DNA of 64,000 nt from Myxococcales bacterium (lineage in GTDB: Bacteria; Myxococcota_A; Bradymonadia; UBA7976; UBA1532), in NCBI GenBank assembly GCA_020633465.1, contig JACKDN010000010.1, forward strand, positions 62,001 to 126,000, given 5' to 3'. The notes beneath the pieces are model-generated. The model saw only the letters and a list, made by a program, of their open reading frames with translations, did no database searches and was not told the origin of the DNA. The position numbers were made by a program, and so were the translations under genes. Positions 25,659 through 35,471 of the stretch are shown one piece after another. Position 1 is the first letter of the stretch. Each line of letters opens with the position of its first letter.

Positions 25659-27317
25659 GTGGAATCCGTCATCGACCCGGACGGTCGTTGCCCCTCGTGT
25701 GAGCGGGCAGGGCCCGTGGCCGCGCCCTGCGCGACGCCGCGCTGCCAACGCCGCGGCTATCACTTCATCCCGTCCGAGTGGTTCGCCGCCATCGATCACA
25801 CCGGCCTGGTCGATCCGGTGCTGGGCCAGATGCGCGGCGACTACCTGGTCGTCGGCGTCCTCGGCAGCGGCGGCTTGGGCAAGGTCTACCACGCGCTGCA
25901 GTGGCCCATCGCGCTGCCCGCCGCCCTCAAGCTCTTGGGCAACGGCCACGAGCCGCCCGATCCCCACGCCGTCGAGCGCTTCCGCGGCGAAGCCATGGCC
26001 CTCGCCCGGCTGACCCACCCCAACATCGTGCGCCTGCTGAAGTTCGGCGTGCACGACGGCGTGCCCTACCTGGTGATGGAGTACGTCGAGGGCAGCCGCA
26101 CCCTGCGCGACCTGCAGCGCCGCCGCGAGCTCGACCCCGAGGGCGCCCTGCGCGTGCTGCTGCAGATCCTGTCGGCCCTCGAGGACGCCCACGCCCGCAA
26201 CATCATCCACCGCGACATCAAGCCGCCCAACGTGATGGTGCAGTCGGTGCCCGGCGAGCCCTTCTTCGTGCGCCTCGTCGACTTCGGCCTCGCCAAGTTC
26301 ACCGAGGAGGGCGACGACACCCGCCAGCTGGCGGGCACCCCGTCGTACATGGCGCCCGAGCAGATCGACCGCACCAACATCGGGCCCTGGACCGACCTCT
26401 ACGCGGTCGCGGTCATCGCCTTCGAGCTGATGACCCGCCGCCGCCCCTTCCCCGGCACGTCGAGCGAGGACGTCCTGCGCCTGAAGCGCCAGGCCGACTA
26501 CAACCCCCTCGACCAGGTGGCCGACCTCGACCTGCCCGGCCCCGCCCGCGCCTTCTTCCAGCGCGCCCTGGCGCCCGATCCCGCGGATCGCTACGCGGAC
26601 GCCGCCGACTTCCGCGCGGCGCTGCAGGGCGCCTTCGGCTCGGCCAACGCCACCGCCGCCTGGACCATCCCGCCCGACATGCTCGAGGCCGCCATCGCCG
26701 AGGCCGAGGCCGACGACGAAGCCGAGCCCGAGCCCACGTCGCTGCAGATGCGCGGCGAGTCGTTCACCGCGCCGAGCCGCCGCCCCGCGCGCCGCCGGGG
26801 CGCCCTGTTCGCGGCCTTCGCCGCCGCCGCCCTGGCGGTCATCGCGGTCGGCCTGCTGCTGCGCCCTTCACCGCCCGAGGCGCCCGCCACCTCCCCGCGC
26901 TGGCGGCGACGGCCACGCCCGCGCTCGCGGACGCCGCCCCGCCCCCGACGCCGCCGCGGTGGCCGACGTGGGCGCGCCTGACGCGGCCCTGCCGCCCTAC
27001 GAGCTCGCGGTCGCCCGCGCCCGCGCCGGCGACGAAGCGGGCGCCGCCGCCGCGCTGCAGGCCGCCCTCGAGGGCGCCGACGACGCCGAGGCCCTGGCGC
27101 GGCGGGCGAAGGCCGAGGCGGACCTGCGGCCGATCGTGGGCGCCACCCCAGCGCTGCGCGCGCTGCTCGCCGACAAGGCGCCGTCGGCCGAGAAGCCCCG
27201 CCGCGCGTCGAGAAGGCGCCCGCCCGCGAGGCCCCCGCGGTGCGCAAGGCGCCGCGCCGCGCCCGCCCGGCCCGCAAGCGCCCCGCGCCGCCCGTGCTGG
27301 ATCTGAAGCGCCTGTAG
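25659..27317 (+). CDS. Ser/Thr protein kinase with zinc ribbon and membrane helix; C-terminal part frameshifted
   Basis: The N terminus carries a small zinc ribbon (CPSCERAG...CATPRCQRRG). The kinase domain (about residues 63-330) is complete: VLGSGGLGKVYHA, PAALKLLG, IIHRDIKPPNVM, LVDFGLAKF, SYMAPEQ. One membrane helix follows at about 384-404. Past about 26895 the frame is lost in a Pro/Arg-coding GC run. A neighbouring frame from 26959 (VGAPDAALPPYELAVARARAGDEAGAA) continues as an Ala-rich, TPR-like helical segment, and a third frame ends in VLDLKRL at TAG 27317. I read this as one gene with two or more indels. GTG at 25659 after GGGGAGG. First gene of an operon with a TPR/PEGA protein and two DxDCDG lipoproteins. 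Confidence 0.8.
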
Positions 27318-27359
27318 CAGCGACTCGACCTCGCCGCGCCGGATCGCCATCATGGCCCG

Positions 27360-28442
27360 GTGATCAGCCTCCTCTTCGCGTTGTGCGCGCTGTGGGCGCC
27401 GCGGGCGGTGAACGACCTGCAGGCGACGCTCGACCAGGCGACGAAGGCCTTCGAGGCCGGCGACTACGCCGCGGCGCTCGAGGGCTTCCGCGCGGTCGAG
27501 CCGACGATCGTGCAGGCCGGCGACAACCCGGTCTTCCGCTGGAACATCGCGCGCTGCCTCGAAGAGCTGGGGCGCCCGGACGAGGCCATCGCCGCCTTCG
27601 ACACCTACCTGACCCTGCCCGACACGCCCGAGAACCAGGCCGAGGCGCGCAAACGCATGGCCGGCATCCGCGCGCGCTTCTACGGCACCGTCGACGTCAC
27701 CTGCGCGCCCGCGGACATGCGCTTCGACGTCGAGGGCACGCAGGCCCCCTCGCGCGCCTGTCCGGTGCGCCTGGAGGATCTGCGCGCCGGCCGCTACGTG
27801 CTGGTGGGCACGACGCCGGACGGGCGCGAGGCGCGGCGCGTGGTCGAGGTGCGCGCGGGCGTCGAGCAGGCGGTGCGGCTGGCCCTGCCGGGCCGGGTGC
27901 GCGTGGGCTCGACGCCGCCCGGGACCGTGACGCTGGACGGCGAACCGGTGGGCCGGACGCCCCTGGTGCTGGACGCGGTCGAGGCCGGGCAGCGCACCGT
28001 GGCGGTGCGCGTGCCGGGGCACGCGGTGTGGTCGCAGGCGGTCGAGGTGCCGCCGGACGGCGAGGTGACGGTGCGCGCGCAGCCCCTGCCCCTGCGAGGG
28101 CCGGGCCCGAACTGGCCCGCGTGGACGGTGAGCGGCGCGGCCGTGGCCACGCTGGCGACCGGGGCGGCGCTGTTCTTCGAGGCGCAGGACGCCTTCGACG
28201 ACGCCGAGGCCGCGCAGCGCCGCTACGACGCGGCCACCGATCCGACCGCGGCCTCGAGCGCGCGGGTGGACGCGGAGACCGCGCGCGACGACGGCCGGCT
28301 GACGCGGACCGCCAGCCTGGCGGCGCTGGGCATCGGGGTGGGGCTGGCGGGGATCGCCACCTTTTTGTTCCTGCGCGACGACGGGCCGCGCGAGGCGCCG
28401 AGCGGGGCGGCGGGCGCGTCGGCGCTCGAGGTGAGGTTCTGA
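27360..28442 (+). CDS. TPR/PEGA membrane protein
   Basis: 360 residues. After a short hydrophobic N terminus, residues about 20-110 are tetratricopeptide-like (ATKAFEAGDYAAALEGFRAV, NIARCLEELGRPDEAIAAFDTYL). PEGA-type strands follow (RVGSTPPGTVTLDGEPVGRT), then two membrane helices at about 258-278 and 318-338. PEGA domains are thought to be surface or periplasmic carbohydrate-like binding modules and are common partners of myxobacterial kinases. GTG start at 27360; its stop overlaps the next ATG by one base, so the genes are coupled. Confidence 0.8.
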   Translation: MISLLFALCALWAPRAVNDLQATLDQATKAFEAGDYAAALEGFRAVEPTIVQAGDNPVFRWNIARCLEELGRPDEAIAAFDTYLTLPDTPENQAEARKRMAGIRARFYGTVDVTCAPADMRFDVEGTQAPSRACPVRLEDLRAGRYVLVGTTPDGREARRVVEVRAGVEQAVRLALPGRVRVGSTPPGTVTLDGEPVGRTPLVLDAVEAGQRTVAVRVPGHAVWSQAVEVPPDGEVTVRAQPLPLRGPGPNWPAWTVSGAAVATLATGAALFFEAQDAFDDAEAAQRRYDAATDPTAASSARVDAETARDDGRLTRTASLAALGIGVGLAGIATFLFLRDDGPREAPSGAAGASALEVRF

Positions 28443-31400
28443 TGCGCGCGGTGCTGTTGCTGGCGCTGGTGCTGGGCGGCTGCCTGACCGAGCCGGACCT
28501 GACCTTCGACAACCCCTGCGATCCCCGCTCGCCGCAGGCCAGCGTCTGCGCGACGGGCGCGGCGGACGGCGCGCGGCCCGGGCCGACGGACGGCGCGGTG
28601 CTCGACGCGCGGACGGCGGGCGACGCGGGCGCGCCCGACGCGGACGCCGGGCCCTGCGTGCCCACCGCCGAGATCTGCAACGGCCTCGACGACGACTGCG
28701 ACGGCGAGGCCGACGAGCGCCTGGTCGAGGCCTGCTTCGGCGGACCCGACGGGCGCCTGGGCGTCGGCCTGTGCCGCGGCGGGCAGCGCGCCTGCGTCGA
28801 CGGCCTGTTCGGCACCTGCCGCGGCGACGTCCCGCCGGCCGAGGAGATCTGCGACGCCTTCGACAACGACTGCGACGGCGCGGTCGACGAGGTGGGCGGC
28901 TGCCAGTGCGCCGACGGCGACATGCGCGACTGCTACGCCGGGCCCGCCGGCACGCTCGACGTCGGGGCCTGCCGGGCCGGACGCCAGCAATGCGAGGGCG
29001 GCTTCTTCGCGGCCTGCGCCGATCAGGTGCTGCCCGACGACGAGGTGTGCAACCGCGTCGACGACGACTGCGACGGCGCCACCGACGAGGGGCTGACCAA
29101 CGCCTGCGGCGGCTGCGGGCCGGCGCCGGCCGAGCGCTGCAACGAGGCGGACGACGACTGCGACGGCGAGGTGGACGAGGGGCTCGAGGGCTGCGGCTGC
29201 GCGCCGATGGCCGAGGCCTGCAACCAGCGCGACGACGACTGCGACGGCCGGATCGACGAGGGTCTCGACCGCTGCGGATGCGACGCGCAGCCCGAGGCGT
29301 GCAACGGCGCCGACGACGACTGCGACGGCCGCACCGACGAGGGCGTGCGCAACGCCTGCGGCGCCTGCGGCGCGGTGCCCGCCGAGGTGTGCAACGGCGC
29401 CGACGACGACTGCGACGGCAGCGCCGACGAGGGCACCTTCGGGCGCTGCGTCGACGGCCAGGGGGCCTGCGCGGCCGAGGGCGACTTCCGCTGCGTCGAG
29501 GGCGCGACGCGCTGCGTGGCCGCGCTGCCGGCGCCCGGGGTCGAGACCTGCAACGGCGTCGACGACGACTGCGACGGGCTGACCGACGAGGGCGCCGGGC
29601 AGGCCTGCGATTCGGCCTGCGGGCGCGGGACGCGGGCCTGCGTCGGCGGCGCGCTGCAGGACTGCGACGCGCGGGTGCCGAGCGCCGAGATCTGCAACCA
29701 GATGGACGACGACTGCGACGGCACCACCGACGAAGAGACGCCGCTGCGCTGCGACTGCACGCCGGCCGCCGAGGTGTGCAACGGCGCCGACGACGACTGC
29801 GACGGCGACACCGACGAGGGGACGCTGAACGCCTGCGGCGGCTGCGGACCGGTGCCCGTCGAGGTGTGCAACGGGGCCGACGACGACTGCGACGGCGCCA
29901 CCGACGAGCGGGTGACCAACGCCTGCGGCGCCTGCGGGCCGGCGCCGACCGAGGTGTGCAACGGCCAGGACGAGGACTGCGACGGGCGCATCGACGAGGG
30001 CGCGCTGAACGCCTGCGGCGGCTGCGGCTTCGTGCCCGGCGAGCTGTGCAACGGCCAGGACGACGACTGCGACGGCGCCACCGACGAGGGCACGCTGAAC
30101 GCCTGCGGCGCGTGCGGGCCGACGCCCCAGGAGAGCTGCAACGGTCAGGACGACGACTGCGACGGCACCACCGACGAGGGGACGCAGGTCGCCTGCCTGA
30201 CGATGTGCGGCCCCGGCGAGCGGCAGTGCCAGCGCGGCAGCCTGGGCCCCTGCGTCGGCCCCGAGCCCCAGCCCGAGCTGTGCAACGGCGAGGACGACGA
30301 CTGCGACGGGACCGTCGACGAGGACGCGGACGTGCCCTGCGCCACGGCGTGCGGCGTCGGGGCCCGGCGCTGCGTCGGGGGCGCGCCGGACCTCTGCGAC
30401 GCGCCCCAGCCCCGGGCCGAGATGTGCAACGGGCTCGACGACGACTGCGATGGCCCCAGCGACGAGGGCGTCACCAACGCTTGCGGGCAGTGCGGCCCGG
30501 TGCCCGCCGAGGTGTGCAACGGGGACGACGACGACTGCGACGGCACCACCGACGAGGACGGCGAGACGCTGTGCGAGGCGCCCCACGCCGCGGGCCAATG
30601 CCGCATGGGCGCGTGCGCGTTCGCCTGTGAACTCGGGTACTTCGACGTCGACCCGCGGGCGGGCTGCGAGCGGGGGTGCGGCGCGCCCGCGCCGGGGCAG
30701 GTGGTCGGGCGGGGCCGCGATCCCGTCATCGCCGCCGACCGCGCGCGCGTCGCCATCGCCTACATCGACGCCGACGATCAGATCGTGCTCGCCGACACCG
30801 GGGGCGAGCAGCCCGTGGTGTTGCCCGTGCCCGACGGCTTCACGCCCTTCGTCACCGACATGGTGCGCTTCGACGGCGGCTGGCTGCTGGTGGGCGCGGT
30901 GACCCGCACGGGCGACGTGGACACGCTGATCTACCACGTGCCCGACGTCGGCGAGCCCACCGTCGTGCCCGTCAACCTGATCACGTTGACCGCGCCCACG
31001 GTGGCCGTCGTGGACGGGGCGGCGGTCGTGGCCTTCCCCGCGTCGGGCCCGGCCGATCCGCTCGGCCTCGTGCGCCTGGATCCCGGCGAGCTGAACAACC
31101 CGACCGTCACCCGGCTGTTCGACACGGCCGACTGGGAGCCGATGCGCGTGGCGATCGTGCCGCGGGCCGACGGGAAGTTCGACGTGCTCGGGTGGACCAC
31201 GCGCGCCGATCCGCCGCACCTGCGCCGCACGCGCGTGCAGCTGGACGATCTGTCGGTGGTGCGCAGCGACACCGTGCGCCTGAATCAGCTGGGCACCGCG
31301 CCTTCGGCCGGGCCGCGGGTGGCGCCGCTGGGCGACGCGACGGCGCTGGTCGCCGCGCCGCGAACCGACGACGTGGCCGTGTTCGTCGTCGATCTCGACG

Positions 31401-31699
31401 CGTTCGACAACCCGGACGACGTCGCCATCGTGCCGCCGCCCAGCCGGTGGCCGGTGCTGGTGGCGACGCCGGGCGGCCACCTGCTGGCCGGCCCGCCGCT
31501 GATGGAGGGTGGGGGCCTGCTCGGGCAGCACCTCGGCGACGGGCGGCGCGCCGACGTCGCGGTGGGCCCCACCACGGTGCTGACGGCGGCGGCCCCGCGC
31601 GAGGCGCTGATCGACGGGCTCGTGGTCGAGGGGCAGGTTCAGCTGGTGTTCACGACGACGCAGGACGAGGTGCAGTGGGTGACGTTGCCGTGCGAGTAG
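28442..31699 (+). CDS. Lipoprotein with 17 DxDCDG repeats and a propeller-like C-terminal domain
   Basis: 1085 residues. MRAVLLLALVLGGC is a lipoprotein signal (Cys14), followed by an Asp/Ala-Gly tether. Residues about 83-700 carry 17 copies of the MopE-type motif (CNGADDDCDGATDEG and variants). Many copies are spaced by a short NACGGCGPxP linker, giving 30-residue units; five consecutive units have a 90-bp DNA period around 29770-30190. Residues about 720-1085 lack Cys and form repeated strand blocks (DPVIAADRARVAIAYIDAD), resembling a beta-propeller. Probably an outer-membrane, metal-binding surface protein. The ATG overlaps the upstream stop. Confidence 0.85.
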   Translation: MRAVLLLALVLGGCLTEPDLTFDNPCDPRSPQASVCATGAADGARPGPTDGAVLDARTAGDAGAPDADAGPCVPTAEICNGLDDDCDGEADERLVEACFGGPDGRLGVGLCRGGQRACVDGLFGTCRGDVPPAEEICDAFDNDCDGAVDEVGGCQCADGDMRDCYAGPAGTLDVGACRAGRQQCEGGFFAACADQVLPDDEVCNRVDDDCDGATDEGLTNACGGCGPAPAERCNEADDDCDGEVDEGLEGCGCAPMAEACNQRDDDCDGRIDEGLDRCGCDAQPEACNGADDDCDGRTDEGVRNACGACGAVPAEVCNGADDDCDGSADEGTFGRCVDGQGACAAEGDFRCVEGATRCVAALPAPGVETCNGVDDDCDGLTDEGAGQACDSACGRGTRACVGGALQDCDARVPSAEICNQMDDDCDGTTDEETPLRCDCTPAAEVCNGADDDCDGDTDEGTLNACGGCGPVPVEVCNGADDDCDGATDERVTNACGACGPAPTEVCNGQDEDCDGRIDEGALNACGGCGFVPGELCNGQDDDCDGATDEGTLNACGACGPTPQESCNGQDDDCDGTTDEGTQVACLTMCGPGERQCQRGSLGPCVGPEPQPELCNGEDDDCDGTVDEDADVPCATACGVGARRCVGGAPDLCDAPQPRAEMCNGLDDDCDGPSDEGVTNACGQCGPVPAEVCNGDDDDCDGTTDEDGETLCEAPHAAGQCRMGACAFACELGYFDVDPRAGCERGCGAPAPGQVVGRGRDPVIAADRARVAIAYIDADDQIVLADTGGEQPVVLPVPDGFTPFVTDMVRFDGGWLLVGAVTRTGDVDTLIYHVPDVGEPTVVPVNLITLTAPTVAVVDGAAVVAFPASGPADPLGLVRLDPGELNNPTVTRLFDTADWEPMRVAIVPRADGKFDVLGWTTRADPPHLRRTRVQLDDLSVVRSDTVRLNQLGTAPSAGPRVAPLGDATALVAAPRTDDVAVFVVDLDAFDNPDDVAIVPPPSRWPVLVATPGGHLLAGPPLMEGGGLLGQHLGDGRRADVAVGPTTVLTAAAPREALIDGLVVEGQVQLVFTTTQDEVQWVTLPCE

Positions 31700-33873
31700 T
31701 CGGCCTGCTGGGGGCGCTGGGGCTGACGCTCACCGGCTGCTTCGCGGGCGATCCGCCCGAGTGCTTCGGCGCGGGGGACTGCCCCGGGCAGAGCGCCTGC
31801 GTCCGAGGCGCGTGCGCCACGACGGACGACGGCGGCGCGGACGCTCGGGCGCCGAGGGCCGAGGCCGACGGCGGCGCGCGGGACGCGGCCCGCCCGGCGC
31901 TGGACGGCGGCGTGCTCGATCCGCCCGACGGCGAGCCCCCGGGGGCGGATGCGCGGGCGACGCCGGACGCGAGCGGCGATGACGCCGGCCCGGGCGCGCG
32001 CGACGCGCAGCCCGCCCGCGACGCGGGTCGCCCCGCGCCCGACGCCGCCGTCGGCCCCTGCCGCCCCGGCGAGACGCGGCCCTGCGGGCTCGACGTGGGG
32101 CAGTGCCGCGCCGGCGTCGAGGTGTGCGGCGTCGACGCGCGGTGGATGCCGTGCCTGGGCGCGGTGGAGCCCCGGACCGAGCTGTGCGACGGGCAGGACG
32201 ACGACTGCGACGGCGCGATCGACGAGCAGACCGATCGGACGTGCGGGCGCGATCAGGGGGCGTGCCGGCCCGGGGTCGAGCGCTGCGTCGAGGGGGCGTA
32301 CGGCGCCTGTGAGGGCGGCGGGGCGCCGATCGACGAGGTGTGCGACGGCGTCGACCAGGACTGCGACGGCGCCACCGACGAGGGGCTGACGCGGCCCTGC
32401 GGCGTGGCGACCGGGCTGTGCGAGCCGGGCGTCGAGCGGTGCGTCGAGGGGGGCTGGCGCGACTGCGACGCGGTGCTGCTGCCCGGCGCGCGGGACGAGG
32501 ACTGCGGGGCCGGCACCGACGAGGACTGCGACGGGACGGTCGACGAGGGCTGCGAGTGCGGCGCCGGCGACCAGCGGGCGTGCGGCCTCGACGTGGGCGC
32601 GTGCGCGCCGGGGACGCAGATCTGCGCCGGCGGCGCGTGGGGCGGCTGCGTGGGCGCCACGCCGCCCGGCCCCGAGACCTGCGACGGGCGGGACGAGGAC
32701 TGCGACGGCGCCACCGACGAGGAGCTGACGCGGCCCTGCGGCAGCGAGGTGGGCACCTGCGCGCCCGGCACGCAGGCCTGCGCCGACGGCGCGTGGGGGG
32801 CCTGCGCGGGCGAGGTGGCGCCGCGCGCCGAGCAGTGCAACGGGCAGGACGACGACTGCGACGGCGCCACCGACGAGGGGCTGACGCGGCCGTGCGGTGA
32901 GGGCGAGGGGGCGTGCGTCGCCGGCACCGAGGCGTGCGCGGCGGGGGCGTGGGGCGCGTGCGAGGGGGCCACCGGGCCGCGGGCCGAGACGTGCAACGGC
33001 CAGGACGACGACTGCGACGGCGCCACCGACGAGGCCACCAGCGTGACGTGCGGCGTGGCGATCGGCGTGTGCCGGACGGGACAGCGCACCTGCGTGGACG
33101 GCGCGCTGGGCCCCTGCGACGCGGCGCCCGTCCCGGGCCAGCGGGCCGAGGCCTGCGAGGGCAGCCAGGACGAGGACTGCGACGGCAGCGTCGACGAGGG
33201 CTGCGTGTGCCGCGACGGCGACACCGAGCTGTGCGGATCGGACGTGGGCGCCTGCGCGCCCGGCACGCGGACGTGCGCCGGCGGCGCCTGGGGCCCCTGC
33301 GTCGGCGCGACGGGCCCCGGCGCCGAGGACTGCGACGGCGTGGACGACGACTGCGACGGCCGCGTCGACGAGCGCATCACGCTGCCCTGCGGCAGCGACG
33401 TGGGCGCCTGCACCCCCGGCACCAGCCGCTGCGTCGACGGGCGGTTCACCGTCTGCGAGGGCGCCGTCGACCCGACCGACGAGACGTGCGACGGCGTCGA
33501 CGAGGACTGCGACGGCCGGACCGACGAGGCGGTGACGCGCGCCTGCGGCAGCCGCGTGGGCGACTGCGCCGAGGGCACCGAGACGTGCGCCGCCGGGGTG
33601 TGGGGCGCGTGCCTCGGCGCCACGCTGCCGAGCGACGAGACCTGTGACGACCGCGACAACGACTGCGACGGTCGCGTCGACGAGGACTACGACCTGCAGA
33701 CCAGCATCACGAACTGCGGATCCTGCGGACACCGCTGCCCGTTCCGGCTCGCCGACAGCTGTGTCGACGGCGCGTGCCGCTGCGGCGACCGCCCGATGTG
33801 CCCCGTCGGCACGCTGTGCGGCGTCGGCTTCTGCGAGCTGGAGTGCGGGCGGAACGGGCAGATCTGCCCCTGA
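31690..33873 (+). CDS. Lipoprotein with 10 DxDCDG repeats
   Basis: 727 residues. The start MRVVGLLGALGLTLTGC gives a lipidated Cys17, then a Cys-rich patch and a long Asp/Ala/Pro tether to about residue 120. Residues about 170-660 hold 10 motifs (QDDDCDGATDE, VDQDCDGATDE, TDEDCDGTVDE and so on) in units of about 52 residues with TRPCGxxxGxCxPGxxxC spacers. That unit differs from both other DxDCDG proteins in the window. It ends with a Cys-rich module. The GTG at 31690 overlaps the stop of the previous gene by 10 bp and is the only start that leaves a proper lipoprotein signal. Confidence 0.85.
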   Translation: MRVVGLLGALGLTLTGCFAGDPPECFGAGDCPGQSACVRGACATTDDGGADARAPRAEADGGARDAARPALDGGVLDPPDGEPPGADARATPDASGDDAGPGARDAQPARDAGRPAPDAAVGPCRPGETRPCGLDVGQCRAGVEVCGVDARWMPCLGAVEPRTELCDGQDDDCDGAIDEQTDRTCGRDQGACRPGVERCVEGAYGACEGGGAPIDEVCDGVDQDCDGATDEGLTRPCGVATGLCEPGVERCVEGGWRDCDAVLLPGARDEDCGAGTDEDCDGTVDEGCECGAGDQRACGLDVGACAPGTQICAGGAWGGCVGATPPGPETCDGRDEDCDGATDEELTRPCGSEVGTCAPGTQACADGAWGACAGEVAPRAEQCNGQDDDCDGATDEGLTRPCGEGEGACVAGTEACAAGAWGACEGATGPRAETCNGQDDDCDGATDEATSVTCGVAIGVCRTGQRTCVDGALGPCDAAPVPGQRAEACEGSQDEDCDGSVDEGCVCRDGDTELCGSDVGACAPGTRTCAGGAWGPCVGATGPGAEDCDGVDDDCDGRVDERITLPCGSDVGACTPGTSRCVDGRFTVCEGAVDPTDETCDGVDEDCDGRTDEAVTRACGSRVGDCAEGTETCAAGVWGACLGATLPSDETCDDRDNDCDGRVDEDYDLQTSITNCGSCGHRCPFRLADSCVDGACRCGDRPMCPVGTLCGVGFCELECGRNGQICP

Positions 33874-34024
33874 CTCGACCGGGGCGTCGGGCGCCGGACC
33901 CGTGGCCGCGCAGGACGGCAGCGCCCCCATTGCGTCAGTCGGGGTGGGGCCGCTTCAGATTCGACTGGCACCTGATTCGGACTTCGGAGCCGCGTGGCAG
34001 CCGGGTGGATGCGCTCCGAGGCGA

Positions 34025-34474
34025 TCACTCGCGGGCGGCGTCCGAGGGTGGGCAGCCCGGCGAGGCGTCCGCGCAGGCCGGCGGCGGATCGCAGTGATCG
34101 GTGTCCACGCAGCGGAAGCGCCCCTCGACGCAGGTGCACGCGCGATAGGCGCCGTACGCGCCACAGCAGCACCCGAACCGATAGGCGCACGTGCCCACGG
34201 CGGGTTCGCAGCGCGTGCCCTCGGCGGGCTCGTCGTCCGGGCACACCGCCCACGCCCCGCCGCCGTCGAACGGCGCGGCGTCGGCGCCCCGCGCGTCTGC
34301 GCCACCACCATCCTGCGGTGTGCGCGCGTCGACCGGGATCGGCGGCGCGCCGTCCGATCGTGCGCCCCCGTCGCCGACCCGAGCGTCCCCCGCCGGCCCG
34401 TCGGTCTCGTCGTCGTCACAGCTGAGGACGGCCACCAGGCCGAGCACCCCGATCACCCAGGCCAGACGCACCAT
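34025..34474 (-). CDS. Small Cys-rich lipoprotein
   Basis: 149 residues. MVRLAWVIGVLGLVAVLSC is a lipoprotein signal (Cys19). An Asp/Gly/Ala-rich tether runs to about residue 75. The C-terminal part is a compact Cys-rich module (GTCAYRFGCCCGAYGAYRAC, TCVEGRFRCVDTDHC) that is probably disulfide-bonded. Function unknown. It faces the DxDCDG operon from the opposite strand. Confidence 0.75.
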   Translation of the reverse strand: MVRLAWVIGVLGLVAVLSCDDDETDGPAGDARVGDGGARSDGAPPIPVDARTPQDGGGADARGADAAPFDGGGAWAVCPDDEPAEGTRCEPAVGTCAYRFGCCCGAYGAYRACTCVEGRFRCVDTDHCDPPPACADASPGCPPSDAARE

Positions 34475-34719
34475 CGCTCGCTCCCGCGCAGCACTTCGAC
34501 TCGGGACCAGCCACCCATCGGAACGATGTTCGAACGCGCTGAGTCGGTCAAGCCGGTGCAGCGCCGTCGCTCACCGAGTCATCGGGCCCGGGCGTAGCCG
34601 AGGCGCGACGCCCGGCGCGCGCCGGTCACCCGACCGTGCACCCCGCCCACGACGACCGCGGGGCCCCGCGGGCACGACCGATGCACGACGAAGGCGACGT
34701 CACCGAGCCGGAGGTCGCG

Positions 34720-35229
34720 ATGTTCTACCTCCCCGAGTACGCCCTGCCCCACGCCATCTCACTCACCGCCAGCGTGCTCATGCTGCTTGCGGCCTGGCGC
34801 CGCCCGGTGCTCGGCCGCGCCCTGTACGTCGCGCTCTTCGCCTGGGCCGCGCCGACCAACCTGCACGCGGTGTCGACCGACCCGGCGCAGTACCTCGACT
34901 TCGCGAACCTGGCCGTGCTCGACGCCTACGCCGACATCATCCGGGGCCCCTTCGCCCAGCACGTCACGCTGTACGTCACGCTGATCGCCACCTGCCAGGC
35001 GCTGATCGCCGCCGGCCTCTTCACCGGCGGCATGCTGGCCCGCGTCGCGGCGGTCGGCGCCATCACGTTCCTGGTGGCCATCGCCCCCTTCGGCGTCGGC
35101 TCCGCCTTCCCCTGCACGTTGATCATGGCCACCGGCGCCGCCCTCCTGCTGCGCCACCCCACGGCGCTGCAGGACAACCTCGCCCACCGCACCCGTGCGG
35201 CCTGGACCACCCGGCGCCACGCGCATTGA
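34720..35229 (+). CDS. Integral membrane protein of unknown function
   Basis: 169 residues with about four membrane helices (near residues 10-25, 32-48, 85-112, 115-145), arranged somewhat like small DoxX-type proteins, but no diagnostic motif was seen. ATG at 34720 is chosen because GGAGG lies 5 bp upstream; an earlier in-frame ATG at 34681 lacks one. The protein ends just before the duplicated leader region. Confidence 0.6.
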   Translation: MFYLPEYALPHAISLTASVLMLLAAWRRPVLGRALYVALFAWAAPTNLHAVSTDPAQYLDFANLAVLDAYADIIRGPFAQHVTLYVTLIATCQALIAAGLFTGGMLARVAAVGAITFLVAIAPFGVGSAFPCTLIMATGAALLLRHPTALQDNLAHRTRAAWTTRRHAH

Positions 35230-35258
35230 CAGAAGGTCGGGCCCGCGCCGAGCCGCCC

Positions 35259-35319
35259 GACATTTGGCCTTCCCAGAAGGACAAACCCAACGAATCCTGT
35301 CCTCGCCGGGAGGATGAAT
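35259..35319 (+). repeat. Leader repeat, copy 1
   Basis: 61 bp, 49 positions identical to copy 2. It contains a hairpin CCTT...AAGG and an overlapping alternative pairing AGGACA / TGTCCT, then GGAGG and ATG. Without a downstream gene in frame, it looks like a stranded duplicate of the leader of the ATPase gene. Confidence 0.65.
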
Positions 35320-35471
35320 GCGCGATCAGGCTCGTCGGCCCGGGGGTCAGGACGATCACATTCGCATTTCCGCAGCAGACGGACACTCGAGACGGGCAGC
35401 GGGCGCCAGGCTGCCGTCCAGATGGGCATGGCACCACTAGGCGCACACAGCCGTTCGGCGCCCGCCCCGTT

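Noticed and set aside
28223..33930. Long minus-strand open frames opposite the DxDCDG lipoproteins
   Set aside because: They show the same repeated Val/Ala shadow of the sense repeats, without motifs, signal sequences or ribosome sites.
33950..33995. TGGCAC-containing sequence like a sigma-54 promoter, with a similar stretch on the minus strand near 36875
   Set aside because: The -12 GC is missing or displaced, no suitably placed gene lies downstream, and no sigma-54 activator is in the window; the resemblance between the two places is short.
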